A DNA stretch of 64,000 bases. It comes from G965276675 sp965276675. Lineage in GTDB: Bacteria; Acidobacteriota; Terriglobia; Terriglobales; Acidobacteriaceae. The notes beneath the pieces were generated by a model that was given only the letters and a program-made list of their open reading frames with translations, did no database searches and was not told the origin of the DNA. The stretch covers positions 2,294,001 to 2,358,000 of the forward strand of contig OZ255624.1 of the NCBI GenBank assembly GCA_965276675.1. The letters are read 5' to 3'. The position numbers were made by a program, and so were the translations under genes. This document shows, in pieces, positions 1-8,584 of the stretch; position 1 is the stretch's first letter, and every line of letters begins with the position of its first letter.

Positions 1-96
1 CCTGATGGCGCAAAGACGAGCGTCGAGCTGGCAACGCTTGGCGAAGATGGACCGACCGGCGGCTTCTTTCACCTGGGGGAATCGCTGCCCTGGTGA
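1..96 (+). CDS. C-terminal end of a short-chain dehydrogenase/reductase (partial)
   Basis: Frame 1 is open from the window edge to a TGA at 94-96 and reads 31 residues. The ending resembles the C-terminus of carbonyl-reductase-like SDR proteins, in which a DGPTGGFF stretch precedes a terminal PW; here DGPTGGFFHLGESLPW is visible. The Rossmann fold and the catalytic Tyr-Lys pair would lie upstream of the window, so neither cofactor nor substrate can be inferred. The match is from memory of the family and rests on a short tail, but it is specific. The next gene starts about 90 bases later on the same strand. Confidence 0.6.
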   Translation, partial: PDGAKTSVELATLGEDGPTGGFFHLGESLPW

Positions 97-189
97 GGCG
101 TTTCGTCCGACATCCAAACGCGGGCCATTCGGATTCTGCGCCGCCGCTGATTTACAATCATGCCTACACACAACGAACTTTTGTTGCAG

Positions 190-1698
190 ATGAGGTATGT
201 GCGAGTGCTGAGTAAGGCTGGGGCCAAGACCCCGTGGCTTGCAGCCGTGAGCCTGTTGTGGCTGCTTTCCGGTTGTGGCGATCAATATCGTCCTGTAGTG
301 ACCCCGATCAATCCGCCCGGTCCGGCGCCGCAGCCGCAGACAGAGTTCATTGCCATTTCAAGCCCCGGGCCGTCCGCGCCAGGTGTGGTGACGGTGATCG
401 ATGCGGCCGGCGACACAGTCACGGCTCAGGCCACGACCGGGCTCGGTCCATTCTCGTTCGCGCTGAGCAGCGTGGGGGGTGAAGGCTTCAACCTGAATAG
501 CAACAATAACGGCGCGGTCACGCTCAATTCGTATTTGTTGACTGGCCTGCAGACCAAGAATGTGTTGACGTCGACGCTAGCTCCCGGTGCGAACCCAGCC
601 AATATCCTGAACACGACCAACACGGTCTACCTGATCGAGCCCTACATCGACCTGCAGACCGGGAACTCAACCGGGCAAACGGCTGTGGCAACGCTTTCCG
701 CAACCACGAATCCACCGGCTCTGCAGCAGGAGATTCCTGTGGCTCCCAACCCCGTGAACTTCGCTGGCAATGCAAATGCCGCCCGTATCTATGCCTTTAG
801 CCAGAGCAACACTGGCGGCCCCTCGATTCCATACGACGCGTGCAACACGCCTACAGACGTGACGCAAGTTGGCGAAGCCGCCGCTATCGATACGGCAACC
901 AATGCTGTTTCGCAACGGCTTAAGTTAGGCGTGTGTCCGGTGTACGGCGTGATGTCGGCTGACAACAACCGCGTCTTCATCCTGAACCGGGGCAGCAGTA
1001 CAGTTACGGTGATCAACTCGCAGCTGAACCAGTTGGACATAACTCCGCAAGGGGTGGATCACTCGGCACTGCCGGTCGGTGTCGCTCCTGGCAAGAATGC
1101 AGGTCCGGTGCACGCGGATCTCTACACGCCAGGGCAGCTGCTGGTGACTGCGAACTATGACGATAACTCGATCTCGATCATCAACGTTGGGCTCGATGTC
1201 TACGGCAACGATGCGGCTAATTTTGGACAGACCCGCACGGTAAAAGTGGGCCGCGGTCCGGTTGCAGTCACGATTCTGCAGGATGGTTCGAAGGCCTATG
1301 TTGCCAACCAGATCGACGGCACGGTGTCCGTGGTGGACCTGCATAGTTACACTATGACCAAAACGATTCAGGTTTTTCAGAACTCGCAGACGGGCTCGGG
1401 CGCTACGGCGCATCCCAAAGCGATTGCATCGGTATCGAGCACGCCAACGGGCAAGGTCTACGTGGTCTCGAGCGATAGCTCTTACATCACGGCCATTCGC
1501 ACGGATACGGATACTGTGTCGGCATCCATTCTGCTCCAGGGTTTTGGCGTGGACGTGCGTGCTTCCGCTCAGACCGCCGGGGGTCCGAGCAACGCCAATC
1601 CCTCACCAAACTCCATTGTGATCAGCCGCATTGGCGGGTTGGGAACGCCTTGCGGCGTCAACGATCAGTCGCCCTTCTGCGTCACCTTGCCGCGGTGA
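190..1698 (+). CDS. YVTN-type beta-propeller lipoprotein
   Basis: Predicted exported lipoprotein of about 502 residues. From the ATG at 190 the N-terminus has basic residues, a hydrophobic stretch and a lipobox ending LLSGC, so lipidation at the Cys is likely; an ATG ten codons upstream (160) is possible but would precede the signal peptide. A Pro-rich linker follows. The body carries repeated motifs of surface beta-propellers, such as VTVIDAAGDTV, AYVANQIDGTVSVVDL and KVYVVSSDSSYITAIRTDTDTV, the YVTN/NHL pattern of short strands with a VxVID core. Such proteins are common in Acidobacteriota and usually have no assigned substrate. A hairpin follows the stop. Confidence 0.8.
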   Translation: MRYVRVLSKAGAKTPWLAAVSLLWLLSGCGDQYRPVVTPINPPGPAPQPQTEFIAISSPGPSAPGVVTVIDAAGDTVTAQATTGLGPFSFALSSVGGEGFNLNSNNNGAVTLNSYLLTGLQTKNVLTSTLAPGANPANILNTTNTVYLIEPYIDLQTGNSTGQTAVATLSATTNPPALQQEIPVAPNPVNFAGNANAARIYAFSQSNTGGPSIPYDACNTPTDVTQVGEAAAIDTATNAVSQRLKLGVCPVYGVMSADNNRVFILNRGSSTVTVINSQLNQLDITPQGVDHSALPVGVAPGKNAGPVHADLYTPGQLLVTANYDDNSISIINVGLDVYGNDAANFGQTRTVKVGRGPVAVTILQDGSKAYVANQIDGTVSVVDLHSYTMTKTIQVFQNSQTGSGATAHPKAIASVSSTPTGKVYVVSSDSSYITAIRTDTDTVSASILLQGFGVDVRASAQTAGGPSNANPSPNSIVISRIGGLGTPCGVNDQSPFCVTLPR

Positions 1699-1736
1699 CC
1701 AGATGGCCAGAGGCAGCTAAGGATAAGTATTGGCAT

Positions 1737-1767
1737 AACAGGCTCCTGATTTCTCAGGAGCTTGTTT
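1737..1767 (+). terminator. Intrinsic terminator between convergent genes
   Basis: A 13-bp stem (AACAGGCTCCTGA with TCAGGAGCTTGTT, one G-T pair) around a 4-nt loop is followed by TTTG. It lies about 40 bases after the lipoprotein stop and overlaps the end of the convergent peptidase gene. Confidence 0.7.
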
Positions 1768-3892
1768 GTATGTGTGGTGCTGACATCGCGGGAGTGACAC
1801 CCGTCTCCACGCCGAGAGTGCGCAGCAGAAATGCATAGTCGAAGGCGATCTCCCGTAGGTAGTCATAACGGCCAGAGGCGCCACCGTGACCAGCGGCCAT
1901 GTTGGTGTAAAGGAGCAGGGGCGCGTTGTCAGCCTTGAGAGTACGCAGCTTGGCAACGTACTTCGCCGGTTCCCAATACATCACCTGACTGTCATTCAGC
2001 GAGGTTTTGACCAGCATGGCGGGGTATTTCGCCGTCTGGAGATTATCGTACGGCGAGTAGCTCACCATATAGCGGAAAGCTTCCAGCTCGTTCGGATTTC
2101 CCCACTCCTCATACTCGGCGACTGTGAGCGGCAGGCTCGCATCCAGCATCGTGTTCATCACATCGACGAACGGTACGTGCGAGACCACGGCAGCAAAGAG
2201 TTCTGGCCGTAAATTGGTGACGACGCCCATTAGCAGACCGCCCGCGCTGCCACCCTCGATAGCAACCCGCTTCGGATCGCCATAGCCGTTGGCGGTCAGG
2301 TACTCCACGGCCGTGGTGAAGTCGGTGAATGTGTTCATCTTTTCCAGCAGGCGCCCCGCATCGTGCCAGGCTTTGCCCATGTCGCCGCCGCCCCGAATGT
2401 GCGCATAGGCCAGCACCATGCCGCGATCTAGAAGACTCAGGCGATTGCCGCTAAAGCCGATCGGGAGCGAGTAGCCGTAGGAGCCGTAAGCGTACACATG
2501 GATCGGGTTCGCGCCATCGGTCTTCTGGTCCTTGCGATACAGGATCGAGATGGGGATGCGCGCGCCGTCTTGAGCCACGGCGAAGACGCGCTCCGAGGCG
2601 TATAGCGTGCGATCGAAGCCGCCAGGAACCTCCTGTTGTTTACGTAACTGCGACTGATCTGTATCGACGTCGTAGTCGTAGATCGAGCTCGGTGTTACCA
2701 GCGACTGGTAGCTGTAGCGATACGTGCGCGTGTCGAACTCGCGGTTGCTGCTTCCGTGCGCGCTATACACGGGTTCCGGAAAGGCGATCGGACGGCTTTC
2801 GGTGAGTGCGCCATCGGCCGCAAAGCCTACAATGCTCAGCCGGGGCAGCCCATCTTCGCGGGTGGAGACGACACCGAAGGTGCGAAAGAGATCCACATCT
2901 TCAAGCATGACCTCTGGCCGGTGGGGCAGAATCCCGCGCCAGTGTGCTCTTCCGGGCTGATCGACCGGCGTGGTGACCAGACGGAAATTACGGCCTGTAT
3001 CGTTCACGCGGATGTAGAAGACCCCATCGCGATGGTCGGCGTAGTACTCAATCTCATCACGGCGCGGTTCGATGAGCCGCCATGGGTCTGTGGGTGAATC
3101 GGCGGAGAGAAAACGCTCTTCGCTGGCGGTGTGACTGGAGACTTCCAGGAAGATGTACTCCCTATCGCGGCTCTTGCCTGCGCCCACATTGAAGCGTTCG
3201 TCTGCCTCTTCGTAGACCAGAATGTCCTCTTCGCGCGAGGAGCCGAGTGTGTGGCGATAGAGCCGGTAGTGGCGCTTGGTCTCGGCATCTTCTTCCGAGT
3301 AGAAGAGAGTGCGATTGTCGTTTGCCCAAACAACCGAGCCCACGCGCTCTGCAATATCGGAAAGCACCTCGCCCGTGCGCAGATCCTTTACATGCAAGGT
3401 GTACTGCCGGAACCCGGTGTTATCGACAGAGTAGGCCAGCAGGTATGCGTCCTCAGAGACGGTGAATGCGCCAATGGCCATGAACGGCTCACCGCGCGCG
3501 AGCTCGTTTACGTCCAGCAGCACCTCTTCAGCTGCCGCTTCGTCGAAGCTTCCATCCTTCGCCGGCTTTCGTGCGTAGATGGGGTACTGGAGGCCCTGCT
3601 CCGTTCGCGCGTAGTAGAAGTACTCTCCGTCGCGCGACGGCACGGAGACGTCCGTCTCTTTGATGTGGCTCAGCATCTCGGTGTAGAGACGCTCCTGCAG
3701 CTCGTGCGTGGGCGCCATCCAGGCCTCGGCATACGCGTTCTCTGCCGCGAGATAGTCGATAACTTCGGGGCTGCTCTTCTGTCTCAACCACGCATACTTG
3801 TCGTTGAGGGTATGGCCATGGATCTGGATCTCTGTGTGATCTTTACGTGCAACCGGAGGCTCGGGTAGAGGAGGACGGCTAGAGTTCGTCAT
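1754..3892 (-). CDS. ptrB: Oligopeptidase B-like S9 family serine peptidase
   Basis: Protein of 712 residues, the usual size of oligopeptidase B / prolyl oligopeptidase. The N-terminal two thirds form the seven-bladed propeller typical of S9A enzymes. The C-terminal alpha/beta hydrolase has the nucleophile motif GGSAGG near residue 545, a candidate acid in LNDSQV near 634 and the histidine motif GHGG near 669, so the triad looks complete. These enzymes cleave short peptides after basic or prolyl residues. No signal peptide is visible, so a cytoplasmic location is expected. Conserved stretches such as YAYGSYGYS, LAYAHIRGGG and YSPYDN agree with oligopeptidase B rather than DPP-IV. The gene stands alone. 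Oligopeptidase B versus prolyl oligopeptidase specificity is inferred. Confidence 0.88.
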   Translation of the reverse strand: MTNSSRPPLPEPPVARKDHTEIQIHGHTLNDKYAWLRQKSSPEVIDYLAAENAYAEAWMAPTHELQERLYTEMLSHIKETDVSVPSRDGEYFYYARTEQGLQYPIYARKPAKDGSFDEAAAEEVLLDVNELARGEPFMAIGAFTVSEDAYLLAYSVDNTGFRQYTLHVKDLRTGEVLSDIAERVGSVVWANDNRTLFYSEEDAETKRHYRLYRHTLGSSREEDILVYEEADERFNVGAGKSRDREYIFLEVSSHTASEERFLSADSPTDPWRLIEPRRDEIEYYADHRDGVFYIRVNDTGRNFRLVTTPVDQPGRAHWRGILPHRPEVMLEDVDLFRTFGVVSTREDGLPRLSIVGFAADGALTESRPIAFPEPVYSAHGSSNREFDTRTYRYSYQSLVTPSSIYDYDVDTDQSQLRKQQEVPGGFDRTLYASERVFAVAQDGARIPISILYRKDQKTDGANPIHVYAYGSYGYSLPIGFSGNRLSLLDRGMVLAYAHIRGGGDMGKAWHDAGRLLEKMNTFTDFTTAVEYLTANGYGDPKRVAIEGGSAGGLLMGVVTNLRPELFAAVVSHVPFVDVMNTMLDASLPLTVAEYEEWGNPNELEAFRYMVSYSPYDNLQTAKYPAMLVKTSLNDSQVMYWEPAKYVAKLRTLKADNAPLLLYTNMAAGHGGASGRYDYLREIAFDYAFLLRTLGVETGVTPAMSAPHIQTSS

Positions 3893-4132
3893 AGTTCCAC
3901 TCCAGCATAGCGCGCCAGACCACCTCGCAACGCAACCTGTATCCCAGTATCTCGTAAAAGCAACTTATCTGGAGTGGGCAACTCCTACCGGCAGCAAATG
4001 CTACTCATTAAATGAAAGATTGCGGTTTGTTGGCTAAAGCTGAGCATTGCGATGAGCAATTCACAGGAGCTTCCAGCACTCGGGTATAGCTACCAAGATC
4101 GCAACCAAACATTTGTAACAAGGAGAGACACA

Positions 4133-4825
4133 ATGAACGCAAATCGAATGTGTACCAAGATGACCACCCTTGCGGCAGCCGCAGTTTTCTGTTTTGCCAC
4201 GGCCGTTGCACAGCAGCCTTCATCCGGGGGCTCGGGTATGGGGGGCAGTACGGGTGCGGCAGCAGGCAGTGCAGGCCAGAACGATCCAATGCACAGCGGC
4301 ATGGATCAGATGCAGGGAATGAAGCAGTCTGGCATGGGCAAAAACGGCATGTCTTCCATGCAGGATACGACTTTTCTGAAAAAGGCGGCTGCGGGGAATC
4401 TAGCAGAGGTCGCCGCGGCCAAAGTAGCGCTGGAGAAGAGCAGCAATGATCAGGTGAAGCAATATGCTCAACGCCTGATCGACGACCATTCCAAGATGCA
4501 GGACCAGCTTAAGCCGGTCGCGGAAAAGCTGAACGTTACCCTTCCATCACAACCGATGCCAAAAGCTCAAGCTATGATGACGAAGATGCAGGGTATGTCT
4601 GGCGATTCCTTTGACAAGGCTTATATCAAGGACATGGTGAAGGATCACACCGAGGATCTAAAGGACTTTAAGAAGGAAGCCAGCATGGGCAAGGATCAGG
4701 ATGTGAAGAACCTTGCGCAACAAGGGTCCACAGTGATCCAGAGCCACCTCGACGAAGCTCAAAAGCTCGCACAGAGCATGGGCGTGATGTCCGGCGGCAA
4801 AATGTCCGGTAACTCGGGCCAGTAA
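4133..4825 (+). CDS. DUF4142 family exported protein
   Basis: Exported protein of 230 residues. The ATG at 4133 is chosen over an in-frame ATG at 4052 because it follows AAGGAGAGA and starts a clean signal peptide (MNANRMCTKMTTLAAAAVFC...AVAQQ). A low-complexity region rich in Gly, Met and Ser follows, then a helical ferritin-like DUF4142 domain with segments such as FLKKAAAGNLAEV, DDHSKMQDQL and DHTEDLKDFKKEA. The molecular function of DUF4142 is not established; members are often linked to stress in the envelope. Met-rich patches (GMDQMQGMKQSGMGKNGMSSM) could bind metal, but that is speculation. A strong terminator follows. Confidence 0.85.
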   Translation: MNANRMCTKMTTLAAAAVFCFATAVAQQPSSGGSGMGGSTGAAAGSAGQNDPMHSGMDQMQGMKQSGMGKNGMSSMQDTTFLKKAAAGNLAEVAAAKVALEKSSNDQVKQYAQRLIDDHSKMQDQLKPVAEKLNVTLPSQPMPKAQAMMTKMQGMSGDSFDKAYIKDMVKDHTEDLKDFKKEASMGKDQDVKNLAQQGSTVIQSHLDEAQKLAQSMGVMSGGKMSGNSGQ

Positions 4826-4850
4826 TCTAATCACAGATACTACTCTAAGT

Positions 4851-4886
4851 AAGGGGCGCTCCACTCAAAGGAGCGCCCCTTTATTT
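4851..4886 (+). terminator. Intrinsic terminator after the DUF4142 gene
   Basis: A perfect 12-bp stem (AAGGGGCGCTCC with GGAGCGCCCCTT) with a 7-nt loop is followed by TATTT. It separates the DUF4142 gene from the TPM gene. Confidence 0.85.
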
Positions 4887-4907
4887 CTACCGGTAGAATA
4901 GGGCGCA

Positions 4908-5702
4908 ATGCAGTCTTCATCCCTTCGCACACACGCCCGGTTCTTCATCCTGATTGCTCTTCTGGCGGCAAGCCTGTCCGCGTGGTCGGAGCGGGTTGCT
5001 GATCTTCCCAGGCCATCGAACTACGTCAACGATTTTGCTGGGGTGCTCTCGCCCGGGACACAGCGCACTCTGAACACCCTGTGCTCTCAACTCGACCGCC
5101 AGGCCCATGCGCAGATCGCCGTTATCACGATCAAATCGTTGGATGGCGAGCCCATCGAGAGCTTCGCGACGGCGCTTGAAGACAAATGGGGCGTAGGTGG
5201 TAAAAAGTCGGATCGGGGCGTGCTGCTCATCCTGGCAGTCCAGGACCGCAAGCGACGGATAGAGGTGGGCTATGGACTGGAAGGCATTCTGCCGGATAGC
5301 CGTGCAGGCGAGATTGGCCGGGCCATGGTGCCGGATCTCCAGGCAAACGACTACAACGCAGCAGTGACGCTTGCCGTCAATCAGATGGCCGGCATCATCG
5401 CCCGGGCTGCAGGAGTAACGCTGCAGCCAGTGGCCCACAGTCCACCCGTGCAACAGGCGCAACCGGTGAGTCTAGGCAAACTGCTCATTCTCGCCGTTAT
5501 TGGCTTCTTCCTTATCATCTTTCTGCTGCGGCGGGGCGGCTCCGGCATCCTTGGCTTCCTGCTCGGCATGTTTTTCGGGGGTGGTGGCGGTTGGGGCGGA
5601 GGTGGCCGGGGTGGTGGCTCTGGTGGTGGTGGGGGCGATGGAGGCTTCGGAGGCTTTGGCGGCGGGGAATCCGGGGGCGGCGGAGCTTCAGGCGACTGGT
5701 GA
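4908..5702 (+). CDS. TPM domain (YgcG-like) membrane protein
   Basis: Protein of 264 residues with an N-terminal signal sequence, a TPM domain (about residues 35-160; YVNDFAGVLSP, DRGVLLILAVQDRKRRIEVGYGLEG, AGEIGRAMVP), a C-terminal membrane helix (LLILAVIGFFLIIFLL) and a Gly/Ser-rich tail. This order is that of YgcG-type proteins. TPM domains are membrane-anchored and periplasm-facing; some members have weak phosphatase activity, and a role in membrane-protein maintenance with LemA is proposed. Its downstream partner is lemA, 40 bases away, a common pairing. The glycine tail is low complexity and would not be expected to fold. Confidence 0.88.
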   Translation: MQSSSLRTHARFFILIALLAASLSAWSERVADLPRPSNYVNDFAGVLSPGTQRTLNTLCSQLDRQAHAQIAVITIKSLDGEPIESFATALEDKWGVGGKKSDRGVLLILAVQDRKRRIEVGYGLEGILPDSRAGEIGRAMVPDLQANDYNAAVTLAVNQMAGIIARAAGVTLQPVAHSPPVQQAQPVSLGKLLILAVIGFFLIIFLLRRGGSGILGFLLGMFFGGGGGWGGGGRGGGSGGGGGDGGFGGFGGGESGGGGASGDW

Positions 5703-5742
5703 TCTGCTACCGTAAAACAGTTACAACGACGGGGAGAGTTAG

Positions 5743-6321
5743 ATGAAACGTGGAGTGATGGCTCTTATCGGAGTCATTGTGGTCATCGTGATCGCAGTGC
5801 TGTTGATCTTTGGCAGTTATGTCAGCGCCAAGAACCAGATGGTCGCCAAGGACGAGTCCGTGAAGTCTTCGTGGTCGCAGGTGGATATCGTGCTCCAGCG
5901 CCGCGCTGACTTGATTCCAAACCTGGTCTCCACCGTGAAGGGCTACGCCAAGCACGAGGAGACGGTCTTCGGCGATATCGCCAATGCTCGTGCCGGCCTG
6001 CTAAACGCACGCGATCCGCAGGCGAAGATTGAGGCAAATGGGAGGTTGGACTCAGCATTTGGACGACTACTTGCCTTGTCGGAAAACTACCCTGACCTGA
6101 AATCCAACCAGAACTTTCTCGCCTTGCAGGATCAATTGGAAGGCACGGAGAACCGCATCGCGGTGGAGCGCCGGCGCTATAACGAGACCTTGCGCGACTA
6201 CAACACCTACATCCGGCAATTTCCCAACAGCGTGTGGGCCGGCATGGCCGGATTCCACGCCAACAATGCTTATTTCGAAGCTAGCCCCACGTCCAGAGCG
6301 GCGCCGAATGTGCAATTCTAA
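5743..6321 (+). CDS. lemA: LemA family protein
   Basis: Protein of 192 residues with an N-terminal hydrophobic anchor (GVIVVIVIAVLLIFGSYV) and the LemA helical domain. Diagnostic segments are SWSQVDIVLQRRADLIPNLV, VSTVKGYAKHE, LLALSENYPDLKSNQNFL, LQDQLEGTENRIAVERRRYN and YNTYIRQFPNSV. An ATG after GGGGAGAGTT gives a clear start. LemA is a small exported or membrane-attached protein of unclear biochemical role, usually encoded with TPM-domain proteins as here. The C-terminus (ASPTSRAAPNVQF) matches the usual PxVxF ending of the family. Confidence 0.93.
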   Translation: MKRGVMALIGVIVVIVIAVLLIFGSYVSAKNQMVAKDESVKSSWSQVDIVLQRRADLIPNLVSTVKGYAKHEETVFGDIANARAGLLNARDPQAKIEANGRLDSAFGRLLALSENYPDLKSNQNFLALQDQLEGTENRIAVERRRYNETLRDYNTYIRQFPNSVWAGMAGFHANNAYFEASPTSRAAPNVQF

Positions 6322-6488
6322 GTGGCTCAAACGATCTCTGGAGAGGCGAATAATAGCCGCGAACGTGCGAACTGGAACCGGTTCTGAGCTGTGGGATCGG
6401 TCTCTTCTTTACCTCTCTCCCTACCACAGAGCTCAAGGCGCATGAAGACAGCCAGCGAGGGATAAGAGCGGAATAGGATAGTTACGAC

Positions 6489-7196
6489 GTGAAACTTCTC
6501 TCTCTCTTTTTGCTGGTTGCTGTGAGCACGCTGGCTGGTTGTAAAGCCAATGTGGCAACCTCAGTACCCCGGTTCAACAGCGTCGACTCTATTCCGGCGA
6601 TCGACTTCATCAATAGCCGTCCGGTACCGTCCGGTGCTTACCGCGTGCTCTTCATCGGGGACAGCTTAACTGTGCATGCTGCGGAGCCAGAGCTCTGGGA
6701 CCGCTATTCCGGCATGGCAGCCACCTCGCCACAGAAGGACTTCGTGCACCTTTACGCTGCTAGTCTCCAGGGGAGACTAGCAGACCGTCCCATTGAGATC
6801 TTCTACGACAATGGCGGCGATGGAAAGGTCGGTGGGATGCTGAACTATCTCCATTCCCACCCCGCGCTCAAGCCGGATCTGGTAGTCCTGCAGGGGGGAG
6901 AGAACGACAGCTTCGACAACCAGTTCCGCACGACCTACGCTCGTCTCCTCAGCTTCTATCCCCGGACCCGCGTCATCATCCTCGGCGACTGGTGGTCTCC
7001 CGAAAAGGAGAGCTTCGAAAAAGGCCTCGCACACTTTCGTCACATGTCCTTTGTGAGCCTCTACTCCATTTTCGAGGATCCGAGCGCGTGGGGTGACGGT
7101 GGTCCTTACAATAATTCCGGGGTGGCGCACCATCCTAACGACCATGGCATGCAGCTCATCGCCAACGAGCTCATCCGGGCGACCGGCGAGCAGTGA
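6489..7196 (+). CDS. SGNH/GDSL-type hydrolase lipoprotein
   Basis: Protein of 235 residues with a GTG start and a lipoprotein signal peptide ending LAGC. It shows the SGNH blocks: block I VLFIGDSLTV (nucleophile Ser), a Gly in the DNGGDGK region, block III GGENDS with the oxyanion Asn, and a C-terminal HHPNDHGM segment supplying the Asp-x2-His pair. Families with this layout act as esterases, lipases or carbohydrate acetylesterases in the periplasm. The substrate cannot be told from sequence. It stands alone, 167 bases after lemA and ahead of a bidirectional terminator. Confidence 0.8.
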   Translation: MKLLSLFLLVAVSTLAGCKANVATSVPRFNSVDSIPAIDFINSRPVPSGAYRVLFIGDSLTVHAAEPELWDRYSGMAATSPQKDFVHLYAASLQGRLADRPIEIFYDNGGDGKVGGMLNYLHSHPALKPDLVVLQGGENDSFDNQFRTTYARLLSFYPRTRVIILGDWWSPEKESFEKGLAHFRHMSFVSLYSIFEDPSAWGDGGPYNNSGVAHHPNDHGMQLIANELIRATGEQ

Positions 7197-7233
7197 ACGT
7201 GTTTCGCTCGTGTGACGGAAGCCTCTGAACCGC

Positions 7234-7260
7234 AAAGGCTACCCGCAGGTAGCCTTTGTT
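7234..7260. terminator. Bidirectional intrinsic terminator
   Basis: A perfect 10-bp stem AAAGGCTACC / GGTAGCCTTT closes a CGCA tetraloop. It sits between the convergent SGNH hydrolase and STAS genes, with an A run on one side and T run on the other, so it could serve both. Confidence 0.8.
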
Positions 7261-7275
7261 GAACGAAACGGAGTG

Positions 7276-7626
7276 CTAGGACTGTGAAAAAGAGGCGATT
7301 GCACTTGCTTCATCGTCTTTCACGTCGAAGACGGTGTAAAGCTTGGTGATCTGCAGCAGGTCGTGAACCTTGCGGGTGAGGTTTAGCAACTTCAGCTCGC
7401 CACCCTGATTCTTTACCGTGGTGAAGGCACTGACTAGCTCCCCGATGCCCGAGCTGTCGATATAGCTTACGTTGCCCAGGTTGAGCAGAATGTGCTTCTG
7501 CCCTTTTGAAAGCAGGTCGCGCACTGCATCGCGCAGTTGCACGCTGCCTTCGCCCAGAGTGATGCGGCCGCTCATGTCGATGACCGTGACTCCGTCTACC
7601 TGACGCGTGTTCATTTTAACGCTCAC
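7276..7626 (-). CDS. STAS domain anti-sigma factor antagonist
   Basis: Protein of 116 residues, the length of SpoIIAA/RsbV-type proteins. The STAS fold is visible: TRQVDGVTVIDMSGRITLGE, HILLNLGNVSYIDSSGIGEL (the conserved DSSG with the phosphorylatable Ser) and ELKLLNLTRKVHDLLQITKL. The GTG start follows AAGGAGGATTC. It would release a sigma factor when unphosphorylated by binding its cognate kinase, which is encoded just upstream on the same strand. No sigma-B-like gene adjoins the pair, so the target sigma or other output is unknown. Confidence 0.93.
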   Translation of the reverse strand: MSVKMNTRQVDGVTVIDMSGRITLGEGSVQLRDAVRDLLSKGQKHILLNLGNVSYIDSSGIGELVSAFTTVKNQGGELKLLNLTRKVHDLLQITKLYTVFDVKDDEASAIASFSQS

Positions 7627-7683
7627 TGATGAATCCTCCTTGTAGAAACCTGGATAGACAACTTCAAGAAAATCGCTGATTGC

Positions 7684-8136
7684 TTATGCTGGGGGAAGGT
7701 GTTTAACGAGGGTCAGCTCGGTCCCGGGGTCGAGCTGGCGAAAGTGCAATTCGTCCATGAAGGAGCGAATAATCAGGATACCCCGGCCAGAGCCGCGCAT
7801 GAGGTTCTCCGGGGCGAGCGGGTCGGGAAGTGTGGCCGGGTCGAGGCCCTTGCCTTGGTCCGCGACCTTGATGACCAACGAGCTGCCGGTGTTTTCAAAC
7901 GAGACAGTGATGTGTTTATCGACGCTGAAGTCGTTGCCGTGGAGAACCGCGTTGACCGCCGCTTCCCGCGTAGCCATCGCAACGCGATAGACCTCATCCT
8001 CGTCTAGGCCTGCCTTTTGTGCCACCTGCTCGGCCGTTTGTTCCACCTGGTTCACGCTGTCGAGCGAAGAGTCGAGTGTGTACGTGATGCGGCTTGCTTC
8101 CGATTGAGTCAATCGCATTTCCTCGCTTCGACGCAT
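7684..8136 (-). CDS. Anti-sigma regulatory kinase (RsbW/SpoIIAB-like HATPase)
   Basis: Protein of about 150 residues with a GHKL ATPase domain of the RsbW type: REAAVNAVLHGND (N box), VADQGKGLDP (G1) and LMRGSGRGILIIRSFMDEL (G2). Such proteins bind a sigma factor and phosphorylate the partner STAS protein. The ATG at 8136 is preferred because GGGGAG lies 9 bases upstream; a TTG six codons earlier (8154) is also open. It sits 57 bases upstream of the STAS gene in the same operon. The two form a partner-switching module. Confidence 0.88.
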   Translation of the reverse strand: MRRSEEMRLTQSEASRITYTLDSSLDSVNQVEQTAEQVAQKAGLDEDEVYRVAMATREAAVNAVLHGNDFSVDKHITVSFENTGSSLVIKVADQGKGLDPATLPDPLAPENLMRGSGRGILIIRSFMDELHFRQLDPGTELTLVKHLPPA

Positions 8137-8280
8137 GATGGTGGAACTCCCCAACCGCGAATGTGTGTGTCGGCAGTGTGCTTGCCGACGGTGCGCTGTG
8201 TCAAGACTCGACTGGGCCAGGGTTCACAGCTGCTCTTGAACGCGCTTTACATCGCCGGGTACTTTAGTTAGTTGGTGCGG

Positions 8281-8500
8281 ACTTTAGGATGCAACTACGC
8301 AGGAGGGGCTGTGTTTACTTGGAGCAGAACGGACGAGCCGCCGATGAGCTTCCGAGCGGGGCAGACCGCGCAAGACTGAACCGCCAGCAGAACCACATCT
8401 CCCACGGTATTTACCGTGACAAACACAACCTCCCGAAGCAGTAAGACGGGCCTTTGAAGCGGAAGGGAATAGCTCTGGCGAGCCAGCCAGAGCTATTTCT
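8281..8500 (+). ncRNA. Candidate structured non-coding RNA in a 448-base gap
   Basis: No convincing gene lies between 8137 and 8584. Within it, GGAGG (8302-8306) can pair with CCTCC (8429-8433) and TGTGTTT (8310-8316) with AAACACA (8421-8427), forming a long-range stem with an internal bulge. A smaller hairpin CACGGTA/TACCGTG (8403-8418) and a terminator-like hairpin (8468-8497) follow. The overall shape, one long interrupted stem of about 130-200 nt, recalls 6S RNA but no sequence match is claimed. The strand is inferred from the T-rich bases after the last hairpin. Confidence 0.22.
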
Positions 8501-8504
8501 GTGT
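8468..8504 (+). terminator. Terminator-like hairpin with no obvious upstream gene
   Basis: A perfect 12-bp stem AATAGCTCTGGC / GCCAGAGCTATT with a 6-nt loop is followed by TCTGTGTGTTT. No coding gene on the + strand precedes it within the gap, which is why a non-coding transcript is considered. Confidence 0.5.
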
Positions 8505-8584
8505 GTTTGCCTTGAGTTCTCCCAGGCTCTCTGTCCGCAGTGTAATAGGCGGTGCCCTGCTAGACTGCATGCGAGCCCCTTCCT

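Noticed and set aside
3131..3868. Long frame antisense to the S9 peptidase gene
   Set aside because: Shadow of a high-GC gene; the peptidase frame has all catalytic motifs.
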